A DNA stretch of 34,569 bases from Serratia sp. Ag1 (lineage in GTDB: Bacteria; Pseudomonadota; Gammaproteobacteria; Enterobacterales; Enterobacteriaceae): contig NZ_JQEI01000048.1 of the NCBI RefSeq assembly GCF_000743355.1, positions 1 through 34,569 of the forward strand, read 5' to 3'. Of the stretch, positions 20,197-29,008 are shown piece after piece. The position numbers were made by a program, and so were the translations under genes. Numbering within the stretch: position 1 is the stretch's first letter; each line of letters opens with the position of its first letter. The notes under the pieces are model-generated. The model searched no databases, had not been told where the DNA came from, and saw nothing but the letters and a program-made list of their open reading frames with translations.

Positions 20197-20607
20197 CCTC
20201 CGGCATAGCCGGAGGTTTTTCATATGCGCCTGTAAGGCTCTCTTACCTGCCGCGCCCTAACAGGCGCATGACTACCTCACATTTGCATTACTTCTGTTAC
20301 TTACTGCCCGTAAACGGGCTACATCAATGTAAGGGCGACTGTAGTTACCATCACATCTTTCTATACACATATCTTCCTTAGCGCATATGACAGTTTCCTT
20401 TGTACTTACCCCCCAAGACACTGAATAAGTAACGTGTTGGTACTTCTCTCATTCATCGGGTATGCGCTAAGCCTTTCTCATCAACTATTAGCGGCTTATC
20501 TATCTCCAGAGGTGCTTTGTTGCTACCTGACCACAAGCGTTACTGGCCATTAAAAGAGCCGACTCAAAGCTGGAAGCTTTACGGAACCCCCAGCCTAGCT
20601 GGGGGTT
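20197..20607 (-). other. Structured non-coding element between groES and fxsA (possible IS200/IS605-derived RNA or PATE)
   Basis: This 411-bp block has no credible gene but many perfect stems: 20197-20215 (CCTCCGGC/GCCGGAGG), a 10-bp stem 20224-20233 with 20260-20269, a 6-bp stem 20306-20319, an 11-bp long-range stem 20377-20387 with 20461-20471 (CTTAGCGCATA/TATGCGCTAAG), AAAGCT/AGCTTT at 20566-20580, and AACCCCCAGC/GCTGGGGGTT at 20585-20607. Sub-terminal palindromes at both ends resemble IS200/IS605 elements. A 16-residue minus-strand tail, MASNACGQVATKHLWR, at 20500-20550 is faintly like TnpB C-termini. It lies outside the groE promoter and after the fxsA terminator. The structure is seen; origin and function are inference. 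Confidence 0.5.
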
Positions 20608-20622
20608 TTCTGAATACAACAA

Positions 20623-20645
20623 AACGCGGCCAAGGTGGCCGCGTT
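20623..20645 (-). terminator. Rho-independent terminator of fxsA
   Basis: AACGCGGCCA / TGGCCGCGTT is a perfect 10-bp stem with a 3-nt loop, 10 bp past the fxsA stop. On the minus strand it is followed by TTGTTG. Confidence 0.85.
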
Positions 20646-20655
20646 GGGGATCCCA

Positions 20656-21147
20656 TCAGTGATCGTTGGGTTTATCGCGGTCGTCCGGTTGATGATCCAG
20701 CGTGTGGCGCTCGTCGTCCTTGCGCTGAAACTCACCGTCGAAGGTATTGCCATTGGCAGCATCGCCGCCCTGGCTCCATCTTGCGGGGCGATAAACCGAA
20801 AGATGTGGCATCAGCTTCAACGTCAGGGATTTCTGCACTGGCGGTAGCAGCAACAGCAAACCCAGGAAGTCGGTGAAAAACCCCGGCACCAACAACAGGA
20901 ACCCTGCCAACACCAGAGACACGCTTTTCACCATCTCTGCCGCCGGGCTTTCGCCTGCCGCCAGCTTCTGCTGCAGTTGCATAAAGGTTTTCATGCCCTG
21001 ATTACGCACCAGCGACACACCAACACAAGAGGTAAACACCACCAGCAACAGGGTCACCGCCACGCCAAGCACGGCAGCCACTTTGATAAATAGAGATATC
21101 TCTATGTAAGCCAGTAGAAAGATCAACAATAAAGGTAACCAGCGCAC
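20656..21147 (-). CDS. fxsA: Inner-membrane protein FxsA
   Basis: FxsA (suppressor of F exclusion of phage T7) is a small inner-membrane protein; its normal cellular job is not well known, and in E. coli overproduction relieves exclusion by binding the F plasmid protein PifA. It has 163 residues (E. coli 158). Membrane helices occur at about 3-20, 24-46 and 75-102, with conserved YIEISLFIKVA, FTSCVGVSLVRNQG and LLLVPGFFTDFLGLLLLLPP. The tail from about 125 is polar and rich in Asp. The GTG start at 21147 has AGGAG 6 bp upstream. It diverges from aspA, as in E. coli. Confidence 0.94.
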   Translation of the reverse strand: MRWLPLLLIFLLAYIEISLFIKVAAVLGVAVTLLLVVFTSCVGVSLVRNQGMKTFMQLQQKLAAGESPAAEMVKSVSLVLAGFLLLVPGFFTDFLGLLLLLPPVQKSLTLKLMPHLSVYRPARWSQGGDAANGNTFDGEFQRKDDERHTLDHQPDDRDKPNDH

Positions 21148-21292
21148 CGGGTTCTCCTATCAGTAGAGTTGGCATACCCACCCGGCGGTGCATACGCGGA
21201 AAATGGAGCCTATAACGGGCTATCCCCTGTAGAATGAGGGCTTCTTAGGGTTATTTCAACCTGCCAAATTTTTTATTACTAAAGTCACTAAA

Positions 21293-21308
21293 CGTGAAAC
21301 AGTTCACA
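21293..21308 (+). promoter_or_regulatory. CRP-binding site upstream of aspA
   Basis: CGTGAAACAGTTCACA matches the CRP consensus TGTGA-N6-TCACA in nine of ten defined bases. A -10-like TATAAT lies at 21460-21465, 31 bp before the aspA ATG. The CRP site is far from that -10, so a second promoter nearer the site is possible. The remaining 348-bp fxsA-aspA gap shows no gene. Confidence 0.6.
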
Positions 21309-21495
21309 GAACACAAAAGCTATGGTTTTTTGAAACACCAGATAGTGATCTGCGTTCATTCATTTATTACAAAGCAGCATATGATCTGGGTGGCAACAAT
21401 CGATGCGGTCAATACTTCCGCACTTGACGCTCTCGGCAACATAATTTCGTTATCAAGCATATAATTAATTCGGCAGCAACATAGAGAAGGTTCTC

Positions 21496-22932
21496 ATGTC
21501 AAACAACATTCGTATCGAAGAAGACCTGTTAGGAACACGTGAAGTACCTGCAGAAGCCTACTATGGTATTCATACTCTGCGTGCGATTGAAAACTTCTAT
21601 ATCAGCAACAGTAAAATCAGCGACGTTCCTGAATTTGTCCGTGGCATGGTAATGGTAAAAAAAGCAGCGGCCATGGCCAACAAAGAGCTGAAAACCATTC
21701 CACGTAAAATCGCCGACACAATTATCCAGGCCTGTGACGAAGTGCTGGATAAAGGCAAATGCATGGACCAATTCCCGGTGGATGTGTTCCAAGGGGGTGC
21801 TGGCACCTCACTGAACATGAACACCAACGAAGTGCTGGCTAACATCGGTTTGGAACTGATGGGCCACCAGAAGGGTGAATATCAATACCTGAACCCGAAC
21901 GATCACCTTAATAAATGCCAGTCTACCAACGATGCCTATCCTACCGGTTTTCGCATCGCGGTCTATGCCTCCAACCAGAAGCTGATCGATGCGATCAACC
22001 AACTGCGCGAAGGTTTTGACTGTAAATCCAAAGAGTTCGAAACTATCCTGAAAATGGGCCGCACCCAGTTGCAAGATGCCGTGCCAATGACGCTGGGCCA
22101 GGAATTCCGCGCCTTCAGCGTATTGCTGAATGAAGAAACCCGTAACCTGCACCGCACGGCGGAATTGCTGCTGGAAGTCAACCTGGGTGCCACTGCGATC
22201 GGTACTGCGCTGAACACCCCGGAAGGCTACCAACAATTGGCGGTACAGAAGCTGGCGGAAGTCAGTAACCTGCCAGTGGTTCCTGCCGAAGACCTGATCG
22301 AAGCCACCTCCGACTGCGGTGCTTACGTGATGGTGCATAGTGCACTGAAACGCCTGGCGGTGAAGCTGTCTAAAATCTGTAACGACCTGCGCCTGCTCTC
22401 TTCCGGCCCGCGTGCTGGCCTGAATGAAATCAATCTGCCAGAACTGCAGGCTGGTTCCTCCATCATGCCAGCCAAAGTGAACCCCGTTATCCCAGAAGTG
22501 GTTAACCAGGTTTGCTTTAAGGTGATCGGCAACGATACTTGCGTTACCATGGCTGCCGAAGCAGGCCAATTGCAGTTGAACGTGATGGAACCCGTCATTG
22601 GCCAGGCAATGTTTGAGTCAATCCACATTCTGACCAACGCCTGTTACAACCTGCTGGAGAAATGCGTCAACGGCATCACCGCCAATAAAGAAGTGTGCGA
22701 ACACTACGTGTTCAACTCTATCGGTATCGTCACTTATCTGAACCCATTCATTGGCCACCATAATGGTGACATTGTTGGCAAGATTTGTGCTGAAACCGGC
22801 AAGAGTGTGCGTGAAGTGGTGCTAGAACGTGGGCTACTGACCGAAGCTGAACTGGATGACATTTTCTCTGTCGAGAACCTGATGCATCCGGCCTATAAAG
22901 CGAAACGTTATACCGATGAAAATGAACAATAA
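21496..22932 (+). CDS. aspA: Aspartate ammonia-lyase (aspartase)
   Basis: AspA deaminates L-aspartate to fumarate and ammonia in the cytoplasm. The 478 residues equal E. coli AspA and most of the sequence aligns. The fumarase/aspartase superfamily signature [11 protein letters not shown] lies at 320-330, with the catalytic serine in SS (321-322). Other active-site segments are GGAGTS (100-105), STND (143-146) and [10 protein letters not shown] (188-197). AGAAGG precedes the ATG. It lies 124 bp upstream of dcuA with a terminator between, as in E. coli, and supplies fumarate for the frd enzyme encoded 9 kb away. Confidence 0.98.
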   Translation: MSNNIRIEEDLLGTREVPAEAYYGIHTLRAIENFYISNSKISDVPEFVRGMVMVKKAAAMANKELKTIPRKIADTIIQACDEVLDKGKCMDQFPVDVFQGGAGTSLNMNTNEVLANIGLELMGHQKGEYQYLNPNDHLNKCQSTNDAYPTGFRIAVYASNQKLIDAINQLREGFDCKSKEFETILKMGRTQLQDAVPMTLGQEFRAFSVLLNEETRNLHRTAELLLEVNLGATAIGTALNTPEGYQQLAVQKLAEVSNLPVVPAEDLIEATSDCGAYVMVHSALKRLAVKLSKICNDLRLLSSGPRAGLNEINLPELQAGSSIMPAKVNPVIPEVVNQVCFKVIGNDTCVTMAAEAGQLQLNVMEPVIGQAMFESIHILTNACYNLLEKCVNGITANKEVCEHYVFNSIGIVTYLNPFIGHHNGDIVGKICAETGKSVREVVLERGLLTEAELDDIFSVENLMHPAYKAKRYTDENEQ

Positions 22933-22952
22933 TAGACATATCCGGTAGCCTG

Positions 22953-22988
22953 AAAGGCACGCTCATCCCATGGATAGCGTGCCTTTTT
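22953..22988 (+). terminator. Terminator between aspA and dcuA
   Basis: AAAGGCACGCT / AGCGTGCCTTT is an 11-bp perfect stem with a 12-nt loop, ending in TTTTT, 21 bp after the aspA stop. Partial readthrough would allow aspA-dcuA cotranscription. Confidence 0.85.
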
Positions 22989-23056
22989 ACTTTCTGGCGT
23001 CCACAACTTATTAACTTTTAGTTTTCATAGATCTTCATTTTTAAGGGGTAAACACT

Positions 23057-24358
23057 ATGTTAGTCGTGGAGTTAGTGATCGTTCTGCTGGCCATCTTCCT
23101 AGGTGCCAGATTAGGCGGCATCGGGATAGGTTTTGCAGGGGGCCTTGGGGTGCTGGTGCTGGCGATAATTGGCGTCAAACCTGGTAGCATTCCTTTCGAT
23201 GTTATCTCTATCATTATGGCGGTGATCGCCGCTATCGCCGCGATGCAGGTTGCTGGCGGGATGGATTATCTGGTGCAGCAAACCGAAAAACTGCTGCGCA
23301 AGAATCCCAAATACATCACCATTCTGGCACCGATCGTCACTTATTTTCTGACCATCTTTGCCGGTACCGGTAATATCTCCCTCTCTGCGCTGCCAGTGAT
23401 TGCTGAAGTGGCTAAAGAACAGGGCATCAAACCTTGCCGCCCACTCTCCACCGCCGTGGTTTCTGCACAGATCGCCATTACCGCTTCGCCAATCTCCGCC
23501 GCAGTGGTCTACATGTCGTCAGTGATGGAAGGCCACGGCGTAAGCTACCTGCACATGCTGATGGTGGTCATTCCTTCCACCTTCCTGGCGGTGTTACTGA
23601 TGTCACTGTTGGTCACCCTACTGTTTGATTCCAAGCTGTCTAATGACCCTGTGTATCTGAAACGTTTCGAGGAAGGTCTGGTGACCTTACGTGGTGATCG
23701 GGTGATGGAGATCAAACCACGGGCCAAAATGTCGGTCCTGTTGTTCCTGGCTGGCGTTCTGTGCGTAGTGGCTTACGCCATCATCAACAGCCCAAGCATG
23801 GGGCTGGTGGCGACACCGTTAATGAACACCACCAACGCTATCCTGATCATCATGCTGAGCGTGGCCACCCTGACCACCATTCTGTGCCATGTTGATACTG
23901 ATATGGTGCTGAACTCCAGTACCTTTAAAGCCGGGATGAGCGCCTGTATCTGTATCCTGGGTGTTGCCTGGCTGGGTGATACCTTTGTGCAAGCCAACCT
24001 CGACTGGATCAAAGGAACGGCAGGTACCGTGATCCAATCACACCCTTGGTTGCTGGCGGTGATCTTCTTCTTCTGCTCGGCACTGTTGTACTCGCAGGCC
24101 GCTACCGCCAAGGCGCTGATGCCGATGGCACTGGCGCTGAACGTCACTCCGCTGACCGCCATTGCCTCCTTCGCCGCCGTTTCCGGCCTATTCATCCTGC
24201 CAACCTACCCCACGCTGGTCGCGGCAGTACAAATGGATGACACTGGCACGACGCGCATCGGGCGCTTTGTGTTTAACCACCCGTTCTTCATTCCCGGCAC
24301 GTTGGGCGTGGTGTTCGCGGTCGTGTTCGGTTTCCTGATCGGCAGCGTCGTTCTGTAA
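23057..24358 (+). CDS. dcuA: Anaerobic C4-dicarboxylate transporter DcuA
   Basis: DcuA exchanges aspartate, fumarate, malate and succinate across the inner membrane. The 433 residues equal E. coli DcuA. The protein is hydrophobic throughout, with ten or more helices, beginning MLVVELVIVLLAIFLGARLGGIGIGFAGG. Conserved stretches include FAGTGNISLSALPVIAEVAKEQGIKPCRPLS and ITASPISAAVVY. AAGGGG precedes the ATG by 8 bp. Next to aspA, it fits an aspartate-in, succinate-out loop feeding fumarate reductase. Confidence 0.97.
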   Translation: MLVVELVIVLLAIFLGARLGGIGIGFAGGLGVLVLAIIGVKPGSIPFDVISIIMAVIAAIAAMQVAGGMDYLVQQTEKLLRKNPKYITILAPIVTYFLTIFAGTGNISLSALPVIAEVAKEQGIKPCRPLSTAVVSAQIAITASPISAAVVYMSSVMEGHGVSYLHMLMVVIPSTFLAVLLMSLLVTLLFDSKLSNDPVYLKRFEEGLVTLRGDRVMEIKPRAKMSVLLFLAGVLCVVAYAIINSPSMGLVATPLMNTTNAILIIMLSVATLTTILCHVDTDMVLNSSTFKAGMSACICILGVAWLGDTFVQANLDWIKGTAGTVIQSHPWLLAVIFFFCSALLYSQAATAKALMPMALALNVTPLTAIASFAAVSGLFILPTYPTLVAAVQMDDTGTTRIGRFVFNHPFFIPGTLGVVFAVVFGFLIGSVVL

Positions 24359-24365
24359 TTCTCAC

Positions 24366-24387
24366 GCGGGGCTGCGGCCCCGCTTTT
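24366..24387 (+). terminator. Rho-independent terminator of dcuA
   Basis: GCGGGGC, a TGCG loop, GCCCCGC, then TTTT, 7 bp after the dcuA stop. Confidence 0.9.
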
Positions 24388-24421
24388 CCGGCCTCATTTC
24401 CCCATCAGGGGTAAATTCACC

Positions 24422-24450
24422 TTCAAGCCAATCTGGCTTCGGGGTATAGT
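24422..24450 (+). promoter_or_regulatory. Candidate promoter of cutA-dsbD
   Basis: TTCAAG (24422-24427), a 17-bp spacer and TATAGT (24445-24450) form a plausible sigma-70 promoter whose start would be about 28 bp before the cutA ATG. Confidence 0.6.
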
Positions 24451-24484
24451 GCCCTGCCGATAATCTGGTTGAAAGGGGCCGAAG

Positions 24485-24808
24485 ATGTCTGATTGCGAAG
24501 CTATCGTCATACTCTGTACCACACCCGATGAAGCGACCGCGCAAGATCTGGCGGCACGCGTTCTGGGGGAGAAACTGGCAGCCTGTGCTACGTTGCTGCC
24601 AGGCGCATCCTCACTGTATTACTGGGAAGGGAAACTGGAACAGGAATATGAAGTGCAGATGCTGTTCAAAAGTGACCGCCAACATCAGCAAGCCCTACTT
24701 ACCTACCTGAAACAACATCACCCGTATCAAATCCCCGAACTGTTAGTGCTGCCGGTGATGGCTGGAGATAAAGACTACCTGTCATGGATCAACGCCTCAT
24801 TAAACTGA
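24485..24808 (+). CDS. cutA: Divalent-cation tolerance protein CutA
   Basis: CutA is a trimeric, PII-like cytoplasmic protein linked to copper tolerance. It has 107 residues (E. coli 112), lacking a few N-terminal residues. Conserved parts include [45 protein letters not shown] and [14 protein letters not shown]. The residues matching E. coli C16 and C39 are C11 and C34, but the place of E. coli C79 holds Tyr (LTYLKQHH), so any metal role that needs that Cys would differ. The 3' end overlaps dsbD by 25 bp in another frame, implying coupled translation; the same order occurs in E. coli. Confidence 0.95.
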   Translation: MSDCEAIVILCTTPDEATAQDLAARVLGEKLAACATLLPGASSLYYWEGKLEQEYEVQMLFKSDRQHQQALLTYLKQHHPYQIPELLVLPVMAGDKDYLSWINASLN

Positions 24809-26502
24809 TATTGCTGCTCTGCGGCCTGTTCTTACTACCACAAGCCGTTCAGGCTTCGCTGTTCGGCCAACGTAGCGGCAATCAATTCCTGCCTGTCGAT
24901 CAGGCATTCGCCTTTGATTTTAAACAACAGGGCAGCCAGTTGAACCTGAACTGGCAGATCCAGCCGGGATACTACCTGTATCGGCAGCAAATCAAACTGA
25001 TCCCGCAGCAAGCAACGCTCGGCAAATTCGAACTGCCCGCAGGACTGAGCCACAAAGACGAGTTCTTTGGCGAGACCGCGATTTTCAAACAGCAACTTAC
25101 GCTGAATGTCCCGTTGTTGCAGGCTGACGCCGCTGGCAGCCTGAGCGTGACATATCAGGGCTGTGCCGAAGCCGGTTTCTGTTATCCACCAGAAACCCGC
25201 GTGATCCCGCTAAACGCAGTGGCTGCCGCCAGCCCGGCTCCTGTCCCCGCAATACCGGCCACTGTCGAACCTGCCAGCCTACCGTTTTCACCGCTGTGGG
25301 CGTTACTACTCGGTATCGGTATCGCTTTTACTCCTTGCGTATTACCCATGTATCCGCTGATCTCCGGCATTATTCTTGGCCTTGAACGGCCACATAGCAG
25401 CGGGCGCATTCTGGTGTTGGCAATGGTGTATGTACAGGGGATGGCGCTGACGTATACCTTGCTCGGCCTGGTGGTTGCCGCCGCCGGGTTGCAGTTTCAG
25501 GCCGCGCTGCAACACCCTTACGTGCTGATTGGCCTGGCACTGCTGTTTGTCGCCCTGGCTTTCTCTATGTTTGGCTGTTATTCACTGCAACTGCCTTCTT
25601 CGCTGCAAACACGGTTGGCAAACTGGAGCAATACCCGGCAAGGTGGATCGCTGACGGGCGTATTCGCCATGGGCGCACTGGCAGGGCTGATCTGCTCCCC
25701 CTGCACCACCGCTCCGCTCAGCGCCATCCTGCTGTATATCGCCCAAAGCGGCAATATGTGGGCCGGTGGTGGCACTTTGTACCTGTATGCCTTAGGCATG
25801 GGCATCCCACTGGTGCTGGTGACACTGTTCGGTAACCGCCTGTTGCCACGCAGTGGCCCATGGATGCAATACGTCAAAGAGGCTTTTGGCTTTGTGATCC
25901 TGGCCTTGCCAGTATTTCTGCTTGAGCGGGTGATCGGTGGTACCTGGGGTTTGCGGTTATGGAGCCTGCTTGGCGTGGCCTTCTTTGGCTGGGCCTTTGT
26001 GTTAAGCCTGAAATCCTCACAAGGTTGGGTACGCCTCATGCAGCTAGTGCTACTAGCCGCGCTGACGATCGCTGCCCGTCCATTACAGGACTGGGCATTT
26101 GGCGCATCAGCCGTAACACAGCAGGCCAACCAGCCGCACCTGAACTTTACCCGCATCAATAATGTAGAGCAGCTTAATCTGGCACTGCAGCAGGCTCAGG
26201 GGAAAACCGTTATGCTGGATCTGTATGCTGATTGGTGTATTGCCTGCAAAGAATTTGAAAAATATACCTTCAGCGATCCGGCAGTCCAGGCACAATTGGC
26301 TAATACTTTGTTATTGCAGGCGGATGTAACCGCCAATAACGCCGAGCAGGTCGCCTTACTCAAGCATCTGCAGGTGCTGGGCTTGCCCACCATCCTGTTT
26401 TTTAACCAGGCAGGTGCAGAGCTACCCGCTGCCCGCGTGACCGGGTTTATGGATGCATCGGCGTTCAAGGCACATTTGCAGCAAACACTAAACCAGCCGT
26501 AA
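24784..26502 (+). CDS. dsbD: Thiol:disulfide interchange protein DsbD
   Basis: DsbD moves electrons from cytoplasmic thioredoxin to periplasmic DsbC, DsbG and CcmG. It has 572 residues (E. coli 565). The signal peptide runs to about VQA-S25. The N-terminal domain has C127 and C133 in [14 protein letters not shown]. The eight-helix membrane domain (about 170-435) has C185 in FTPCVLPM and C307 in ICSPCTTAP. The C-terminal thioredoxin domain has C485-C488 in DWCIACKEF. All six redox cysteines are present. The start is inside cut[19 protein letters not shown] gives a good signal peptide, so it is preferred although no strong ribosome-binding site is seen. Confidence 0.97.
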   Translation: MDQRLIKLILLLCGLFLLPQAVQASLFGQRSGNQFLPVDQAFAFDFKQQGSQLNLNWQIQPGYYLYRQQIKLIPQQATLGKFELPAGLSHKDEFFGETAIFKQQLTLNVPLLQADAAGSLSVTYQGCAEAGFCYPPETRVIPLNAVAAASPAPVPAIPATVEPASLPFSPLWALLLGIGIAFTPCVLPMYPLISGIILGLERPHSSGRILVLAMVYVQGMALTYTLLGLVVAAAGLQFQAALQHPYVLIGLALLFVALAFSMFGCYSLQLPSSLQTRLANWSNTRQGGSLTGVFAMGALAGLICSPCTTAPLSAILLYIAQSGNMWAGGGTLYLYALGMGIPLVLVTLFGNRLLPRSGPWMQYVKEAFGFVILALPVFLLERVIGGTWGLRLWSLLGVAFFGWAFVLSLKSSQGWVRLMQLVLLAALTIAARPLQDWAFGASAVTQQANQPHLNFTRINNVEQLNLALQQAQGKTVMLDLYADWCIACKEFEKYTFSDPAVQAQLANTLLLQADVTANNAEQVALLKHLQVLGLPTILFFNQAGAELPAARVTGFMDASAFKAHLQQTLNQP

Positions 26503-26560
26503 TTGCTCGCACAAACGGCGGTGAGATTCAGGTTCAGAACATTTTGGGGAGGGAGCACAA

Positions 26561-27136
26561 ATGCAACGTGAACACGTTCTTGATACAGCCCTGGAGCTGT
26601 TAGAAAAGCAGGGCCTGGCGACCACCACCCTGGAAATGCTGGCAGAGAAATTAGGCGTACAACTTAGCGCTCTCAAACCGTTTTGGCCGGATCGTGAAGC
26701 GCTGCTGTACGACTGCCTGCGTTATCACGGCCAGCAGATTGATACCTGGCGCCGCCAGTTGCTGCTTGATGAAAGCCGCAGCCCGCAGCAAAAACTGCTG
26801 GCACGTTATGATGTGCTGGCCGAGCATGTGCAGAATGAACGCTATCCCGGCTGCCTGTTTATTGCTGCCTGCAGTTTCTTCCCGGCAGCCGATCATCCGA
26901 TTCATCAGTTGGCTGAACAACAGAAACAGACTTCATGGGATTTCACCCGCAAGTTGCTGCGCGAAATGGAGGCCGACGATGCTGATGCCGTGGCACTGCA
27001 AATGGAGCTGGTACAAGAAGGCTGCTTGAGCAAGCTGCTGATAAAACGACAGTTACAGGATGTCTCTGTCGCCAAACAGTTGGCAGAGGATATTTTGAAA
27101 ATCACCCAGTGCCGCAAATACGGCGCTTTGAGTTGA
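26561..27136 (+). CDS. yjdC: TetR-family transcriptional regulator YjdC
   Basis: This is a predicted DNA-binding repressor whose target is uncertain. The 191 residues equal E. coli YjdC, which also follows dsbD. An N-terminal TetR-type helix-turn-helix covers about 5-50 ([23 protein letters not shown]), followed by [11 protein letters not shown]. The C-terminal ligand-binding helices include [15 protein letters not shown] and [22 protein letters not shown] gives a strong ribosome-binding site. The 58-bp gap after dsbD has no terminator, so it may be cotranscribed. In E. coli this gene has been tied to disulfide-stress control, which I recall only loosely. Confidence 0.9.
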   Translation: MQREHVLDTALELLEKQGLATTTLEMLAEKLGVQLSALKPFWPDREALLYDCLRYHGQQIDTWRRQLLLDESRSPQQKLLARYDVLAEHVQNERYPGCLFIAACSFFPAADHPIHQLAEQQKQTSWDFTRKLLREMEADDADAVALQMELVQEGCLSKLLIKRQLQDVSVAKQLAEDILKITQCRKYGALS

Positions 27137-27197
27137 GAAAATGGCCTGGGCGGGCTTACTCATAAAGGCTGAATTCTACACGCCTTGACTGAAAAGC

Positions 27198-27226
27198 CAG
27201 CGATCGACGCTGTTTTCGCGTTTTTT
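27198..27226 (+). terminator. Possible weak terminator after yjdC
   Basis: CAGCG / CGCTG with an ATCGA loop, followed by TTTTCGCGTTTTTT. The stem is only 5 bp, but the T-rich tail and its position between yjdC and the tRNA-Phe promoter support it. Confidence 0.4.
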
Positions 27227-27238
27227 GCCATAAAGCCG

Positions 27239-27267
27239 TTGACGCCGCCCGGCCAATACGGTTTAAT
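27239..27267 (+). promoter_or_regulatory. Sigma-70 promoter of tRNA-Phe
   Basis: TTGACG (27239-27244), a 17-bp spacer and TTTAAT (27262-27267) are followed by a GC-rich discriminator GCGCCCCG, typical of stringently controlled stable-RNA promoters. Confidence 0.85.
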
Positions 27268-27277
27268 GCGCCCCGTT

Positions 27278-27353
27278 GCCCGGATAGCTCAGTCGGTAGA
27301 GCAGGGGATTGAAAATCCCCGTGTCCTTGGTTCGATTCCGAGTCCGGGCACCA
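27278..27353 (+). tRNA. pheU: tRNA-Phe(GAA), pheU-type island attachment site
   Basis: This is a 76-nt cloverleaf from GCCCGGATAG to the encoded CCA, with anticodon loop ATTGAAAAT (GAA, phenylalanine). In E. coli pheU lies at the same place and is a known integration site for pathogenicity islands. Here a P4-type integrase follows 197 bp downstream, so the tRNA 3' half probably is attL. No second copy of the 3' end was seen in the window, so the island runs past its right edge. Confidence 0.97.
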
Positions 27354-27363
27354 CCCTATTCTC

Positions 27364-27390
27364 AATGGACGTCAACTGACGTCCATTTTT
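27364..27390 (+). terminator. Terminator of tRNA-Phe
   Basis: AATGGACGTCA / TGACGTCCATT is a perfect 11-bp stem with a 2-nt loop in the DNA (a few inner bases will open), followed by TTTGTTTT, 10 bp after the tRNA. Confidence 0.88.
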
Positions 27391-27478
27391 GTTTTATAAT
27401 CCCGCGACTTACGAATCATTTCCTCTCCTGATAGTCTACCAAACTCAACCAGAGTCTATCCACATCAACACCTTTTCT

Positions 27479-27523
27479 GAGGTATCGACCGAGGTATCTT
27501 GAGTTCGATAAAATTGATACCTC
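27479..27523. repeat. GAGGTATC repeat cluster upstream of the integrase
   Basis: GAGGTATC occurs directly at 27479-27486 and 27491-27498 and inverted as GATACCTC at 27516-27523, just before the integrase ribosome-binding site. These are likely arm-type integrase sites or operators; the role is inference. Confidence 0.6.
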
Positions 27524-27550
27524 GAAACAGGTGTGAAAGAGGCATGTTTT

Positions 27551-28810
27551 ATGGCACTGACTGATATGGCTGTCCGCAATGCAAAATGCCCGGCAGACAA
27601 AAAATTCATCAAAATCTACGATATCGACAAACTCTATCTTTTCGTTTTCAACACCGGTTCAAAACGGTGGCGCTTTCTGTATCACTTTGATGGAAAACCA
27701 CAGACGTATCTTATCGGCCCCTACCCTGAAATCTCATTAGCGGAAGCACGACTTCGCCGTGACGATGCCAAACGGCAACTCGCTAACGGTATCGACCCTA
27801 ACCAGGAAAAACGGGACGAAAAGAAAGGACACACCACTATCCGCACCTTTGAGGCCGTGGCCCGTGAATGGCACAAAAGCAATCGTAAATGGAATGAAGA
27901 TCATGCCAGGCGGGTTCTCACCTCTCTAGAAACCCATTTATTCCCGACGCTGGGGAAATCTGACATCACCACACTGAATACCCGCGATCTGCTGGCACCG
28001 GTTAAAGTGGTGGAGGCCAGGGATAACATTGATACCGCGGGTCGACTGCAAAGCCGCATTACCAACATCATGCGCTTTGCGGTACAGAACGCCTATATCA
28101 ACTATAACCCGGCTCTGGACATGAAAGGGGCCATCTCCTCACAGAAAACAGAACACCACCCAGCCCTGCCTTTTAACAGCGTCACTGACTTGCTGGAAAA
28201 AATTAACAGCTATCAGGGGCAACCTCTCACCATTCTGGCGATTAAACTGGCCCTGCTCATCTTCATCCGTTCCAGTGAGTTACGTTTTGCCCGCTGGCCT
28301 GAAATCGATTTCAAACGCTCACTCTGGACGATCCCAGAGAAACGCGAAGAAATTGCCGGTGTCAGATTCTCCACGCGTGGAGCAAAAATGTATACGCCAC
28401 ATCTGGTTCCATTGTGTAAACAGGCGGTAGAAATACTGGCGCAAATCCGCGAGATCAGTGGTGAGTTCGATCTTGTCTTCACAGGTGCTCACAATGCGTA
28501 TAAACCGATGAGCGAGAACACCATCAACAAAGCGTTGCGCAAGATGGGATTCGATACCAGAACCGATATCTGTGGCCATGGTTTCCGCACCATGGCGTGT
28601 AGTGCCATGATCGAATCCGGCCTGTGGTCAAAAGACGCCGTAGAGCGTCAGATGAGCCACCAGGAACGCAGTAACGTCCGCGCAGCGTATATTTATCTTG
28701 CAGAACATCTTGATGAACGTAAGCAGATGATGCAGTGGTGGGCAGATTATCTGGACGCAAACCGTGAGGGCTACGTGACACCCTACGAATTCGCACATCC
28801 TGAGGGGTAA
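27551..28810 (+). CDS. P4-type tyrosine-recombinase integrase
   Basis: This enzyme would integrate and excise the island at tRNA-Phe. It has 419 residues from ATG 27551 (GAGG 9 bp upstream); an in-frame GTG at 27533 would add six residues and is less likely. The N-terminal arm-binding domain (about 1-95) contains MALTDMAVRNAK and GPYPEISLAEAR; a SAM-like core-binding domain spans about 98-190. The catalytic residues R245 (SSELRFARW), H343 and R346 (HGFR), H370 (MSHQER) and Y380 (VRAAY) are all present, so it looks functional. It is a relative of, but clearly different from, the integrase remnant at 669-1096. Confidence 0.95.
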   Translation: MALTDMAVRNAKCPADKKFIKIYDIDKLYLFVFNTGSKRWRFLYHFDGKPQTYLIGPYPEISLAEARLRRDDAKRQLANGIDPNQEKRDEKKGHTTIRTFEAVAREWHKSNRKWNEDHARRVLTSLETHLFPTLGKSDITTLNTRDLLAPVKVVEARDNIDTAGRLQSRITNIMRFAVQNAYINYNPALDMKGAISSQKTEHHPALPFNSVTDLLEKINSYQGQPLTILAIKLALLIFIRSSELRFARWPEIDFKRSLWTIPEKREEIAGVRFSTRGAKMYTPHLVPLCKQAVEILAQIREISGEFDLVFTGAHNAYKPMSENTINKALRKMGFDTRTDICGHGFRTMACSAMIESGLWSKDAVERQMSHQERSNVRAAYIYLAEHLDERKQMMQWWADYLDANREGYVTPYEFAHPEG

Positions 28811-28893
28811 CTCTAGACCCACGGAGGGAAATGATACGGCGGTGTGCTGATTATACCGGCAGTCTGGAAAGTGCGAACACAACGGCATAAATG

Positions 28894-28914
28894 CTCAGCC
28901 CGTCAAGGGCTGAG
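28894..28914. terminator. Stem-loop between integrase and arsH
   Basis: CTCAGCCC / GGGCTGAG is a perfect 8-bp stem with a GTCAA loop between the convergent integrase and arsH, followed rightward by TATTACTTCTC. The rest of this 198-bp gap holds no visible gene. Confidence 0.55.
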
Positions 28915-29008
28915 TATTACTTCTCTATTTTCTTTTTTATACCTTACTAAGGGGCCTGATCGTTTAGATATTTCACCTCTTTCTGAAACTTCAAGCATCG
29001 CGAGATTC

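Noticed and set aside
20517..20876. 119-codon plus-strand frame after groES
   Set aside because: It runs through the stem-rich element, the fxsA terminator and antisense fxsA; no family motif.
21808..22569. 253-codon minus-strand frame in aspA
   Set aside because: Antisense to an exact-length aspartase; composition rich in Gln, His and Phe as expected for a shadow frame.
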